Shown here in pieces: positions 35,305-42,860 of a stretch of 64,000 nucleotides of DNA (position 1 is the stretch's first letter; the number at the start of each line of letters is the position of its first letter). The position numbers and the translations under genes are program-made. The stretch is from positions 186,001-250,000 of the forward strand of contig CAMIMA010000001.1 in NCBI GenBank assembly GCA_946222675.1, read 5' to 3'. The notes under the pieces are model-generated. The model saw only the letters and a list, made by a program, of their open reading frames with translations. It was not told the origin of the DNA and did not search any database. The DNA is from an uncultured Candidatus Saccharibacteria bacterium (GTDB taxonomy: Bacteria > Patescibacteriota > Saccharimonadia > Saccharimonadales > Saccharimonadaceae).

Positions 35305-35754
35305 ATGGCAGATTTACCTGACAACACCGAAGAATCACCAAAGAAGAAGCCCACCCGTCAGTCGTTGGTCCGTTTAAAGGTGGCGATTTTGCAGTTGCTA
35401 ACCAGCAAGACTTTCGATTGTCTCGTGCTTATCAGCTTCTTTGAAATGCTAGTGTTGTTTTTGATTGTCGCTACACACATCCCGTCGAGCGGCCTTTCCA
35501 TCCGCACTCACTGGGACTTAATCGGCATCTTCCGTACCATGGAGGGCAACGCCGAGCAACCATGGTTTTATGTCTTCACCTCACTACTATTCCCTGTGGT
35601 GGTGTTTGGTATCACCTTTGCCATCTCAATTAAACTTTACATGGCGCGCGGCCGTCAGCTAGCACTCTGCTGGCTCTGGCTGATGGCGCTAATTGGTTTG
35701 ATTATTACAGTAATGATGAGCGCCTTTATTTTACGGACGGTAGCAATTTCATGA
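35305..35754 (+). CDS. Hypothetical membrane protein (149 aa)
   Basis: Hydrophilic N-terminus with KKK, then three hydrophobic helices at roughly 38-58, 85-107 and 118-142. No family recognised. The ATG lies 9 bases after tRNA-Gly with no Shine-Dalgarno, so processing at the tRNA 3' end would leave a nearly leaderless mRNA. It overlaps the next gene by 4 bases (ATGA), suggesting a partner of that glycosyltransferase. Confidence 0.75.
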   Translation: MADLPDNTEESPKKKPTRQSLVRLKVAILQLLTSKTFDCLVLISFFEMLVLFLIVATHIPSSGLSIRTHWDLIGIFRTMEGNAEQPWFYVFTSLLFPVVVFGITFAISIKLYMARGRQLALCWLWLMALIGLIITVMMSAFILRTVAIS

Positions 35755-37448
35755 CGGATCTCGAACTCCCTCTCAAACGGCGTAGCAAATTGTATCGCTT
35801 TTTTGAGATTTTGCCGGGGGCGCTGTCGTATTTAACCATTGTTATCTTGATTGTTCTAAGCCTCGTCAATCCATTTCTTGCCTCACTTTATATCTTGGTA
35901 CTAGTGTTCATCCCGTTTGTGCGCGCCTTCCCGACAGCTTATCGCACCATACAGGGCGCGCGGTGGCTCAAGCGGGCGGGCAAAATCGATTGGGCGGCGC
36001 GGCTAAATGAGCTTGACCATCCGGCGGCGAGCCTTAAGCAATACGCGGGGTTAAGTAAGCGCGCGCAACGCAAGGTTTATGGCCTAGCGGAGCATCTGCG
36101 GCGGCTGGAGTATCTCAAGAATCACCGTAAGGGCTTCCCACGTTCCAAGCAGGTTATTAATGTTGACCTCATTGCTTTTTACAACGAGAGCTACGACGTA
36201 TTGGGGCCAACGCTCGCTAATTTGGCGGCCAGTGATTACGACATTAAGCACAATTTAGTCGTGGTAATTGCGTACGAACAGCGCGGCGGACAGGCGGCGC
36301 TGGACACTGTGGCGCAAATTAAGCAGCATTGGACGGGCGTGTTCCGCGACCTGATATTTGTGGAGCATCCGGTGGGCTTGCCGGACGAGGTGGTGGGCAA
36401 GGGCCCGAACATTGTCTACGCGGCGCGTGAGCTTTCGCGCTGGGTGCGCCAGCAGGGTATTGACCCGAAAAACGTCATCGTAACCAGCCAAGATTCCGAT
36501 AACAAACCAGATAAAAAGTATTTTTCTTATCTGACTTATAAATGGATTACCACGCCTGACCGCCAGCAGGCGTCGTTCCAGCCGGTGTGCGTATTCAACA
36601 ACAACATTTGGGACGTGCCGGCACCGATGCGCGTCGTTGCGGCCTCCAATTCCTTTTGGAACATTATTTCCTCGATGCGCCCGCGCACTTTACGTAACTT
36701 CGCGTCACATTCACAGGGGTTGTGGGCGCTTGAGCAAATGGATTACTGGTCGCGGCGCACCATTGTGGAGGACGGCCACCAGTACTGGCGCAGCTATTTC
36801 TTCTTTGACGGCCACTATCGTGTGGTGCCGTTGCACCTAGCGATTGGGCAGGACGCTGTGCTGTCGCGCGGTTATCTCAAGACACTCAAGGCGCAGTTCA
36901 TTCAGATGCGGCGCTGGGCGTATGGTGCTTCTGATGTGGCGTATGTTGCCACCCATTTACTAAGCCGTGACTGTCGGGTGAAGTGGACGGACGGCTGGGC
37001 GCGCTTCTTCCAGCTACTAGAGGGCACGGTGTCTCTAGCTTCGATTGCGCCAATTGTGGCGTTTGGTGGCTTTGCACCGCTGTACCTTAACCCAGCCGCC
37101 GCGCGCGGTAGCATCATGGCTAACGACTTGCCGCTCACTATTTCTACTCTGCAGCAGATTGCCGTGATAGGTCTCTTAATTACCGTTTTTACTTCGCTCA
37201 CGATGTTGCCACCGCGGCCGGCGCGTTACCATAAGGCTAAAAGTATCATTATGCTGGTGCAGTGGGTACTGATGCCCGTTACGGCGCTGGTTTACTCTAG
37301 TGCCTCTGCCTACGTGGCGCAGACGCGCCTAATATTTGGCCGCTACATGGATAAATTCGATGTCACCGAGAAGGGTATCAAGCCAGCCAAGGCTGCGGGT
37401 GAAAAGGCTGGCTCAAAAATTAAGGCAAAACCCAAAGCTAAAAATTAA
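35751..37448 (+). CDS. Membrane glycosyltransferase family 2-like protein (565 aa)
   Basis: Processive-type GT2. Two N-terminal helices (~18-62), a GT-A domain with nucleotide-binding DLIAFYNESYDVLGPTLANL (~140-160), the metal-site-like TSQDSDNKPD near ~248, an ED-like motif VEDGHQYWRSYF, and the QMRRW motif (QxxRW type) near ~385. Three or more C-terminal helices and a Lys/Ala-rich tail follow. Such enzymes polymerise or transfer sugars at the membrane. Translationally coupled to the upstream membrane protein. Product unknown. Confidence 0.85.
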   Translation: MTDLELPLKRRSKLYRFFEILPGALSYLTIVILIVLSLVNPFLASLYILVLVFIPFVRAFPTAYRTIQGARWLKRAGKIDWAARLNELDHPAASLKQYAGLSKRAQRKVYGLAEHLRRLEYLKNHRKGFPRSKQVINVDLIAFYNESYDVLGPTLANLAASDYDIKHNLVVVIAYEQRGGQAALDTVAQIKQHWTGVFRDLIFVEHPVGLPDEVVGKGPNIVYAARELSRWVRQQGIDPKNVIVTSQDSDNKPDKKYFSYLTYKWITTPDRQQASFQPVCVFNNNIWDVPAPMRVVAASNSFWNIISSMRPRTLRNFASHSQGLWALEQMDYWSRRTIVEDGHQYWRSYFFFDGHYRVVPLHLAIGQDAVLSRGYLKTLKAQFIQMRRWAYGASDVAYVATHLLSRDCRVKWTDGWARFFQLLEGTVSLASIAPIVAFGGFAPLYLNPAAARGSIMANDLPLTISTLQQIAVIGLLITVFTSLTMLPPRPARYHKAKSIIMLVQWVLMPVTALVYSSASAYVAQTRLIFGRYMDKFDVTEKGIKPAKAAGEKAGSKIKAKPKAKN

Positions 37449-37460
37449 TATTAAAAACTA

Positions 37461-37488
37461 TTGCGCGATTTAACATAAGTGCTATAAT
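37461..37488 (+). promoter_or_regulatory. Promoter of the DGR target gene
   Basis: Extended -10 TGCTATAAT with TATAAT at 37483-37488 and weak TTGCGC at 37461-37466 (16-base spacer). Leader of ~45 bases with GGAGG at about 37529-37534. Confidence 0.7.
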
Positions 37489-37540
37489 TAGGGTATCTAG
37501 CCGTGGTGGCAGATGTAACAAATAAATGGAGGAGTAAAAC

Positions 37541-39541
37541 ATGAGACATGAGAAACAGTCTAATATGAAAACCCTGTGGGGGGGGGTAATTTTTTGGCCT
37601 TTATTTTCACTTATAGCAACCCCGTTTGTATTAGCTACGCCAGCGCATGCCACTGACGACAACACCGTCAGCATTGCGGTTGACCAGAACGCAGCGCTCC
37701 AATCAACCGGCACTCTTTACAAGGCCACTACGAACGTCACCGTCAAGACTGGTAAGCCTTACGGCTTTAACCTCACCATGCAAGCTGATACTGCCGACCT
37801 AGTAAATAGTAAAGACTCTACACATAAAATCTCCGCCACGCCAAGCTCCACACCAGTTGCATTAAACGCCAACCAGTGGGGCTATTCTCTAAATAAGTCT
37901 GCCACGACCTTCAGCGCCGTCCCAGCCGGCGCGCAAGCCACGCCAGCCGTAGTGGCCGATGTCACCAAGGCTAAGCCAGCCGGTTGTACCAACCCAGCCA
38001 ATTGTACCAAGCAGGTGACTTTTGCCGCCAACGTCGACCCAGCTAAGCTCGCCAGTGGTAGCTACAGCACCGCCATTATGTACACGGCCACTGCCAAGCC
38101 AAAACCGGCTCCAACCGTTGACCCAACCACTTGTAAATCTGGCGACCCACAGAACGATTGCCAAGTTGACCTTGATGCTAACATGATACCAGTGAAGTAC
38201 ACCGGCAGCACCACCAACGCCCAGTGGACTAGCCTTGCGAATCCAGAAGATAGTTCTAATCAAGGCAATTGGTACAATTACAATCAAAAGCAATGGGCTA
38301 ACGCCGTAACCGTTAAGTCAGAAGCCTTATATAAATACCAAGGTCAAACTAGGGTAGTCGACCAATCAGACATCCTCGGCTACTGGGTATACATCCCACG
38401 TTATGCCTATGAAGTAATGCGTCGTGATGGTACAGACAGCCCAGTCTCAGCCCAAAACTTCTTGATTCATTTCGAAAAGAAAACCGATGCTAAGCGTCAC
38501 CCAGCCGCCTGTAGTACCACTAGTAAAGATTACCGTACTCAGTGTGGCCTCGACCGCAGCTACATTAAGGGCCAGCCAAGCAATACTGGCACTTGGGCGA
38601 CCCATCCAGCCTTCACTTTCGGCACCAAAGAGCTCAACGGCATCTGGTTTGCTAAGTTCGAGACGACTTGGAATGGTTCTCAACCAACCGTCCTACCAAA
38701 TGAAGCGCACATGTCTGGTTACTACACTGCATCATATAATATCGGCCGTATGTACAATACCGCCAAAACCCTTGGTGTAGCAGATAGCAGAAATGTTGGT
38801 GGTAATACAGATTATTCAGCTCCAACTCAAAACAACCACCACCTCGCTAAACTCAGCTCTCACATGGTCAACAATAACGATTGGGGCGCAGCTACCTACT
38901 TATCTGCTAGTAAGTATGGTGCCGGCTATAATAAAGTCCAGATAAATGCTAATAGTGCTAGTCGTAATATTTATGGTAGTACCTATGGTACAACCGGCTG
39001 CGGCCCACAATCCAACGGTAATACTAGTAGCTATAGTGATTCCGGTACCCTCGGTACTCCACAAGCCTGTGGCAATGCCGACCGTGCCTATAACGGCACT
39101 CTCGGCCAACTCGCCAGCACCACCAACAACCCAACCGGCATCTACGACATGTCTGGTGGTGGCTATGAATACGTCGCAGCCAGCTATAGTGATAGCCTAA
39201 ACAACTCAGACACCAATCAATACTTTGGTTCTAACGCTGCCCACCCGCCATACGTCAACACTTATAACTTTAAGAACTTCAACTCATGCACTTACCAAAC
39301 CTGTGGTGGTCAAGCCCTTTATGAAACTCACAACGGTTCAAATAGTACTGGCGCCAATATGTGGCTCAACCAAACATCCTATTTCGTAGAGCAAGATAGT
39401 GCATCCTATCCTTGGTTCTACTGTGGCGGCCGCTATGACGATGGGTCGAGCGCCGGGTTGTTCTATGCGTACGATTACGATGGCCTCTCCGACAGCGGCT
39501 ACGCGTTCCGCGTTGCTCTCGTGCCTGCCCTGCAAGACTAA
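37541..39541 (+). CDS. DGR target: secreted hypervariable protein with FGE/C-type-lectin-like domain (666 aa)
   Basis: Signal peptide (IFWPLFSLIATPFVLATPAHA, cleavage after AHA near residue 37). A beta-rich N-terminal part (~40-190, VKTGKPYGFNLTMQAD) and a Pro/Lys hinge precede a C-terminal formylglycine-generating-enzyme/C-type-lectin-like domain (~280-666). That domain is marked by GYWVYIPRYAYEV, NPTGIYDMSGGGYEYVAAS (~530-548, compare GLYDMSGNVWEW of the family) and the ending YAFRVALVPALQD. The last 45 codons are the DGR variable repeat. Several Cys pairs suit an extracellular protein. Nine consecutive G (37578-37586) fall in codons 13-15, in the signal-peptide region. Good ribosome binding site GGAGG. 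Likely a surface receptor or adhesin with rapidly changeable ligand site; no enzyme activity is implied. Confidence 0.92.
   Translation: MRHEKQSNMKTLWGGVIFWPLFSLIATPFVLATPAHATDDNTVSIAVDQNAALQSTGTLYKATTNVTVKTGKPYGFNLTMQADTADLVNSKDSTHKISATPSSTPVALNANQWGYSLNKSATTFSAVPAGAQATPAVVADVTKAKPAGCTNPANCTKQVTFAANVDPAKLASGSYSTAIMYTATAKPKPAPTVDPTTCKSGDPQNDCQVDLDANMIPVKYTGSTTNAQWTSLANPEDSSNQGNWYNYNQKQWANAVTVKSEALYKYQGQTRVVDQSDILGYWVYIPRYAYEVMRRDGTDSPVSAQNFLIHFEKKTDAKRHPAACSTTSKDYRTQCGLDRSYIKGQPSNTGTWATHPAFTFGTKELNGIWFAKFETTWNGSQPTVLPNEAHMSGYYTASYNIGRMYNTAKTLGVADSRNVGGNTDYSAPTQNNHHLAKLSSHMVNNNDWGAATYLSASKYGAGYNKVQINANSASRNIYGSTYGTTGCGPQSNGNTSSYSDSGTLGTPQACGNADRAYNGTLGQLASTTNNPTGIYDMSGGGYEYVAASYSDSLNNSDTNQYFGSNAAHPPYVNTYNFKNFNSCTYQTCGGQALYETHNGSNSTGANMWLNQTSYFVEQDSASYPWFYCGGRYDDGSSAGLFYAYDYDGLSDSGYAFRVALVPALQD
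37578..37586 (+). repeat. Homopolymer G9 in signal-peptide codons
   Basis: Nine G in a row (codons TGG GGG GGG G). Slippage by one or two bases would put the rest of the 666-aa frame out of register. Confidence 0.95.
39402..39535 (+). repeat. DGR variable repeat (VR), 134 bp
   Basis: Aligns without gaps to the template repeat at 41612-41745 (minus). 20 mismatches by hand count; 18 are at template adenines (10 to G, 6 to T, 2 to C). The last 33 bases, GC-rich and ending CCTGCCCTGCAA, are identical and fit the initiation-of-mutagenic-homology segment. Encodes residues ~621-665 of the target. Confidence 0.95.
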
Positions 39542-39547
39542 TTTCCG

Positions 39548-39568
39548 TGCGGTGGCAGAGCCACCGTG
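39548..39568 (+). other. Hairpin/cruciform just after the VR
   Basis: 7-bp stem CGGTGGC (39550-39556) and GCCACCG (39560-39566) with AGA loop, plus two flanking G-T pairs, 12-14 bases after the VR end. GC-rich hairpins at this place are known to stimulate retrohoming in characterised DGRs. No T tail, so not a terminator. Confidence 0.75.
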
Positions 39569-39687
39569 TACTGGTCGGGACAAGAGGTGAGGCGAGGCTT
39601 TAAGAGCCCTCACTCTCCCTTGGACCGGCCGCGGCTGAGTAATATCCGTTAGTTTAGACATTAAAATTAACATAAAAAGGAGGAAAA

Positions 39688-40314
39688 ATGTCAGACAACA
39701 AACAAAACCCAAAAGAAGTTCATAAAGGGAAAGTTCAGGCAGAGGGCGCTGGCGGAGCGTCTCAGCCGCCAGCGCACGGTGTGAAAAAGCCTCTTACGCG
39801 TGAGGAGTACAATAAGCTGCCAACTCGCGTCAAGCGTAAGCTCGGCAATCTTAAACCACCAATCGACCGACTGTCGGCTACCCCAGATAACTTCAAGCTA
39901 TTCCTCCGTGACATTAAGGAGCTGTATTATGTTGTCGACAATTATTGTATGTTACTACCAAAGGTCGAGAAGTATAGTCAGGCTGGTGTGGCAGCTGTTG
40001 TGATGCAAAATATGAATGAGCTGCTCGATTTGGCGGCCCGTGTGGCGCAGTACGACCCCTCTATCAATCGCGAGGAATTTTTGCGCGAAATCGCAGCGAA
40101 ATTATTTACACTTGAGGTCAAGATAAAGATGTCGAGCCGCTCGAATTGCTTTACGCAGAAGCGGCGCCATAATGTAGCTAACCGGATTATTGAGCTATGG
40201 AGTCACGCCACGGCTTTAGCGATGAGTCAACAAAATATCAATGTTGCTAAGCAACGTAAAGAACAAGCAAATAAAGAGCAGCCCAACCAATCGGCTGATA
40301 AATCTGAGGGCTAA
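39688..40314 (+). CDS. avd: DGR accessory variability protein (Avd-like, 208 aa)
   Basis: Avd proteins form barrel-shaped pentamers of four-helix bundles that bind the reverse transcriptase and template RNA. Here the first ~60 residues are charged and basic (GVKKPLTREEYNKLP), then ~66-190 is almost entirely helical (NFKLFLRDIKELYYVVDNYCMLLPKVEKY, then AAVVMQNMNELLDLAARVAQY) with basic faces, then a Lys/Gln-rich tail. Assignment rests on this helical pattern and on its place between target and reverse transcriptase. Longer than the ~128-residue Bordetella phage Avd. Ribosome binding site AAAAAGGAGG. Confidence 0.85.
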   Translation: MSDNKQNPKEVHKGKVQAEGAGGASQPPAHGVKKPLTREEYNKLPTRVKRKLGNLKPPIDRLSATPDNFKLFLRDIKELYYVVDNYCMLLPKVEKYSQAGVAAVVMQNMNELLDLAARVAQYDPSINREEFLREIAAKLFTLEVKIKMSSRSNCFTQKRRHNVANRIIELWSHATALAMSQQNINVAKQRKEQANKEQPNQSADKSEG

Positions 40315-40315
40315 A

Positions 40316-41506
40316 ATGGTGGACGCGCGAAAGCGGGCGGAGGAGACGCGGCGACGCTTGGTGCGTCAGCTTAATCAGCCGAAGCAGCGAGCAAAGCTAG
40401 ATGCGAAGTTGGAGGATAAATTAACCATTGAGGCAATTTATCGCGCACATTGTCGCGCTCGCAAGGGTAAGACCAAGCGCTCCAGCGTGGTGGACGTCGA
40501 TTTGCGCCCGATGATTTACATGACCCATATTCTCAACGTACTCCGTGACGGCATCTATGTTCCGTCACGCTTTCGCGAGTTTACTGTAACCGACCCAAAG
40601 AAGCGCCTTGTATTAGCACTGCCATATGTCGACCGGATTGTGCACCAGTGGCTCATCGAAGAATTTATTAAACCATACTATTTGCCACGATTCATTAAAG
40701 ACAGTTATGCTTGCATTCCTGGACGCGGCTCGCACGCGGCAGTGAAGTGTATCCAAGGCTACATGCGCGACATGCACCAAGTACAAGGCAAATATTACAT
40801 CGTTAAAATGGACATCTCGAAATATTTTTATAATATCGACCGAGATGTCCTTTTTAAGATTCTAAAGCGAGTCATTACCAACCCACAGTTGCTTGATTTA
40901 CTTTACACAATAATTTTTAGTGACGAGGCGCGCGTCGGCATCCCGATTGGCAACTATACTTCGCAGTATTTTGCCAATATTTACCTCAATGAGCTAGACC
41001 AGTATTGCAAGCATAATCTCGGCGTGAAATATTATGTGCGTTATATGGACGATTTTATTCTTCTCGCGCCGAACAAGCGTAAGGCAAAGCGGTGGTATCG
41101 GGCAATCCAGCGTTATGCGGAGAGTTACCTTCATCTCAAACTCAACCCGAAGAGCTGCTTTTATCCATCTAGTCATGGGCTAGATTTTGTGGGCTACAAG
41201 ATAATGAATAACTGTCTGCGCCTAAGGCAGCGAAGTAAGCGAAAATTAAATAATATTATTTGGGATTACCAGCACGATTACACGACGGAGGCCGATTTTG
41301 TTACTTCAATAGCCGCTTGGCTCGGTCACGCTGGCCATGCTAACGCTAAAACCTACATCCGAAAGCAGCTTTGGTCGTATCGTAATATGCTGTTAAAACA
41401 CTGGAAGTCGGCTGGTCCGCGCTCATTCTTTACTAAAAAGGCCAAGTCTGACGGGAAAGTAAAGACGGTAGGCGAGCCAACCGCTCGACCCAGTGCGGCT
41501 GTTTAG
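40316..41506 (+). CDS. DGR reverse transcriptase (396 aa)
   Basis: ATG 40316 is one base after the Avd stop; a longer frame starting inside avd is possible but not needed. RT motifs are present: YACIPGRGSHAAV (~131-143), VKMDISKYF with first catalytic Asp at ~166, IPIGNYTSQYFANIYLN (~209-225; the IGxxxSQ form is characteristic of DGR and retron-like RTs), YMDDFILL with the catalytic pair at ~245-246, LNPKSC and GLDFVGYKI. No maturase or endonuclease domain, so it is not a group II intron protein. It copies the TR RNA into adenine-mutagenised cDNA that replaces the VR. Confidence 0.95.
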   Translation: MVDARKRAEETRRRLVRQLNQPKQRAKLDAKLEDKLTIEAIYRAHCRARKGKTKRSSVVDVDLRPMIYMTHILNVLRDGIYVPSRFREFTVTDPKKRLVLALPYVDRIVHQWLIEEFIKPYYLPRFIKDSYACIPGRGSHAAVKCIQGYMRDMHQVQGKYYIVKMDISKYFYNIDRDVLFKILKRVITNPQLLDLLYTIIFSDEARVGIPIGNYTSQYFANIYLNELDQYCKHNLGVKYYVRYMDDFILLAPNKRKAKRWYRAIQRYAESYLHLKLNPKSCFYPSSHGLDFVGYKIMNNCLRLRQRSKRKLNNIIWDYQHDYTTEADFVTSIAAWLGHAGHANAKTYIRKQLWSYRNMLLKHWKSAGPRSFFTKKAKSDGKVKTVGEPTARPSAAV

Positions 41507-41516
41507 GCCATGTCTA

Positions 41517-41533
41517 TGCTACCTCTGGTAGCA
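41517..41533 (-). other. Hairpin downstream of the TR in its transcript
   Basis: On the minus strand TGCTACC-AGA-GGTAGCA: 7-bp stem with AGA loop, the same geometry and loop as the hairpin after the VR. It is ~80 bases past the TR 3' end, within what may be the spacer RNA that the RT-Avd complex recognises. No T tail. Confidence 0.65.
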
Positions 41534-41611
41534 AATGCGGCTATCTAGACACACATCGTTGCTGTTCGCCCGCAGGTTTACTAGGCATGCTATTACTAGC
41601 TTTGGTGTGTA

Positions 41612-41745
41612 TTGCAGGGCAGGCACGAGAGCAACGCGGAACGCGTTGTTGTTGTTGGTGTTGCCATTGTTATCGTTCGTATAGAACAACCCGGCGTTCG
41701 AACCATTGTTATAGTTGCCGCCACGGTTGAACCAAGGATAGGATG
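41612..41745 (-). repeat. DGR template repeat (TR), 134 bp, opposite strand
   Basis: Read on the minus strand it parallels the VR: conserved SYPWF, then Asn-coding AAC/AAT triplets, then AFRVALVPALQ. It has 35 adenines by hand count, 18 of them changed in the VR. Thirteen AAC/AAT codons plus ACG and ACC hold the variable positions. N at their A positions can never make a stop. It lies between the RT stop and holA. The short open frame over it is not a gene. Confidence 0.94.
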
Positions 41746-41781
41746 ACAAAGCCGACCCTTAAAGAATCATTCAACCCCTCG

Positions 41782-41806
41782 CGCTGTCGAATCGACCACC
41801 GCGTGA
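41782..41806 (-). other. Possible 5' hairpin in the TR transcript
   Basis: An imperfect inverted repeat (CGCG and GTCG-ATT-CGAC elements) between the proposed TR promoter and the TR. Could structure the TR RNA leader; low certainty. Confidence 0.35.
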
Positions 41807-41822
41807 ACCGAAGTTCATATTT

Positions 41823-41851
41823 ATTATGCTCCAGCTTAAATAATTTGGCAA
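41823..41851 (-). promoter_or_regulatory. Putative promoter of the TR RNA
   Basis: On the minus strand TTGCCA (41846-41851), exactly 17-base spacer, CATAAT (41823-41828). Start would be near 41816, about 70 bases before the TR. It is back to back with the leaderless holA promoter (-10 at 41857-41862). Confidence 0.6.
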
Positions 41852-41869
41852 GATGCTATAATTAGAGTA

Positions 41870-42820
41870 GTGAAGGAATTTTATTACGGCGACGACGAGT
41901 ATGCCATCACGCAGGCGGTGGCGCAGGCGACGCAGCAGTTTATGGCGCAGTATAAGGGCGCAGTGGTGCGCCGACTTGACGCTGGCGAGCTGACGGTGAG
42001 CGCGTTGCTTGAACACTTACTGGCGGTTAGCTTGCTTGACCCAGCGCAGCTCATCGTGGTGCGGGGCGCGCTTGCGAGTGCCGCTAATCTTGAGGCGCTG
42101 GCGGCTAATTTACCTAAGGTACCCGAGACCACGGGCGTGATATTGCTCGACTTGCCGAGTGATATGAAAAACGTCCACAATTTAACGCGCACCAAGGTTT
42201 ACCAAGCTCTCAGTGCGGTTTGCGCGGTGAAGAAGTTTACTCTCACGCGTGCCACGCCGGCAGTACTGGCCGACACCGTGCGCGAACTCTGTCAGACGCA
42301 TCAAGTGAAGCTCGATAGTGCGGCTCAGGCGGAACTTATCCGGCGCCTTGGTGGGGCGGATGACCCGCGGACGGCGCTTGCTGAAGCTATCCAGCGTCTC
42401 AGTTACCTTGGGCGACCGCTGACGACGGCGGATGTGCAGCGCTACATTGCGCCTGACCTTGCGGCCAACGCCTTTGGCGTGCTGGCGGCGGTTCTAAGGG
42501 GCGACACGGTAGCGGCGCAGGCAGATTTGCGCGAACTGGCCGCGGCGGGTGAGGACGCGATTCGGTTTATGGGATTAATGGCAACGCAGGTACATGCGCT
42601 GGCGCTCGCGGCAAACGGGGCGGCGAGTTCACTCACCTCTTATCAGCAGCGTGATGCGAATAATATGTTGCGATGTCTTGGCAAGACGGCAGCCACGCAA
42701 CAAGCAGCCGTGCGGCGGCTGGTAGCACAGCTACTAGCGCTCGATTTAAAGCTCCGGCGCAGCGCAGTAACGGAAGCGTGGCCTGCGGTTGAGCTGGCGC
42801 TCCTTAGCTGGCATCAATAA
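41870..42820 (+). CDS. holA: DNA polymerase III delta subunit
   Basis: Clamp-loader subunit that opens the beta sliding clamp. N-terminal MKEFYYGDDEYAITQAV (degenerate P-loop fold with FYGDD), the VVRGALASAANLEALAANL stretch, and C-terminal collar domain FGVLAAVLRGDTVAAQADLRELAAAGEDAIRFMGLMATQVHAL, all typical of HolA. 316 aa. GTG start 7 bases after TATAAT (leaderless). Confidence 0.92.
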   Translation: MKEFYYGDDEYAITQAVAQATQQFMAQYKGAVVRRLDAGELTVSALLEHLLAVSLLDPAQLIVVRGALASAANLEALAANLPKVPETTGVILLDLPSDMKNVHNLTRTKVYQALSAVCAVKKFTLTRATPAVLADTVRELCQTHQVKLDSAAQAELIRRLGGADDPRTALAEAIQRLSYLGRPLTTADVQRYIAPDLAANAFGVLAAVLRGDTVAAQADLRELAAAGEDAIRFMGLMATQVHALALAANGAASSLTSYQQRDANNMLRCLGKTAATQQAAVRRLVAQLLALDLKLRRSAVTEAWPAVELALLSWHQ

Positions 42821-42842
42821 AACCACCCTTCAAGGGTGGTTT
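42820..42842. terminator. Bidirectional intrinsic terminator
   Basis: Stem AAACCACCC/GGGTGGTTT around TTCAA with A and T runs on either side, between convergent holA and rpsT. Confidence 0.88.
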
Positions 42843-42860
42843 AACTTTGGCTATTAAAAA

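Noticed and set aside
37541..39541. Active formylglycine-generating enzyme or sulfatase modifier
   Set aside because: Only the fold signature is visible. The protein is secreted and ends in a hypervariable segment, which suits binding rather than conserved catalysis.
40241..40315. Longer reverse transcriptase start inside avd
   Set aside because: The ATG at 40316 directly follows the avd stop and keeps all RT motifs; the extension is overlap only.
40316..41506. Group II intron or retron reverse transcriptase
   Set aside because: No maturase or HNH domain, no intron domain V, no msr/msd-like RNA; TR, VR and Avd-like gene are present.
41519..41749. Open frame on the minus strand that covers the template repeat
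   Set aside because: It is the TR itself read in the VR frame. It has no ribosome binding site or complete fold, and its Asn runs are the mutable AAC codons.
41771..42016. 81-aa minus-strand frame across the holA start
   Set aside because: Antisense to holA over most of its length, with no start signal; only its tail lies in the TR leader.
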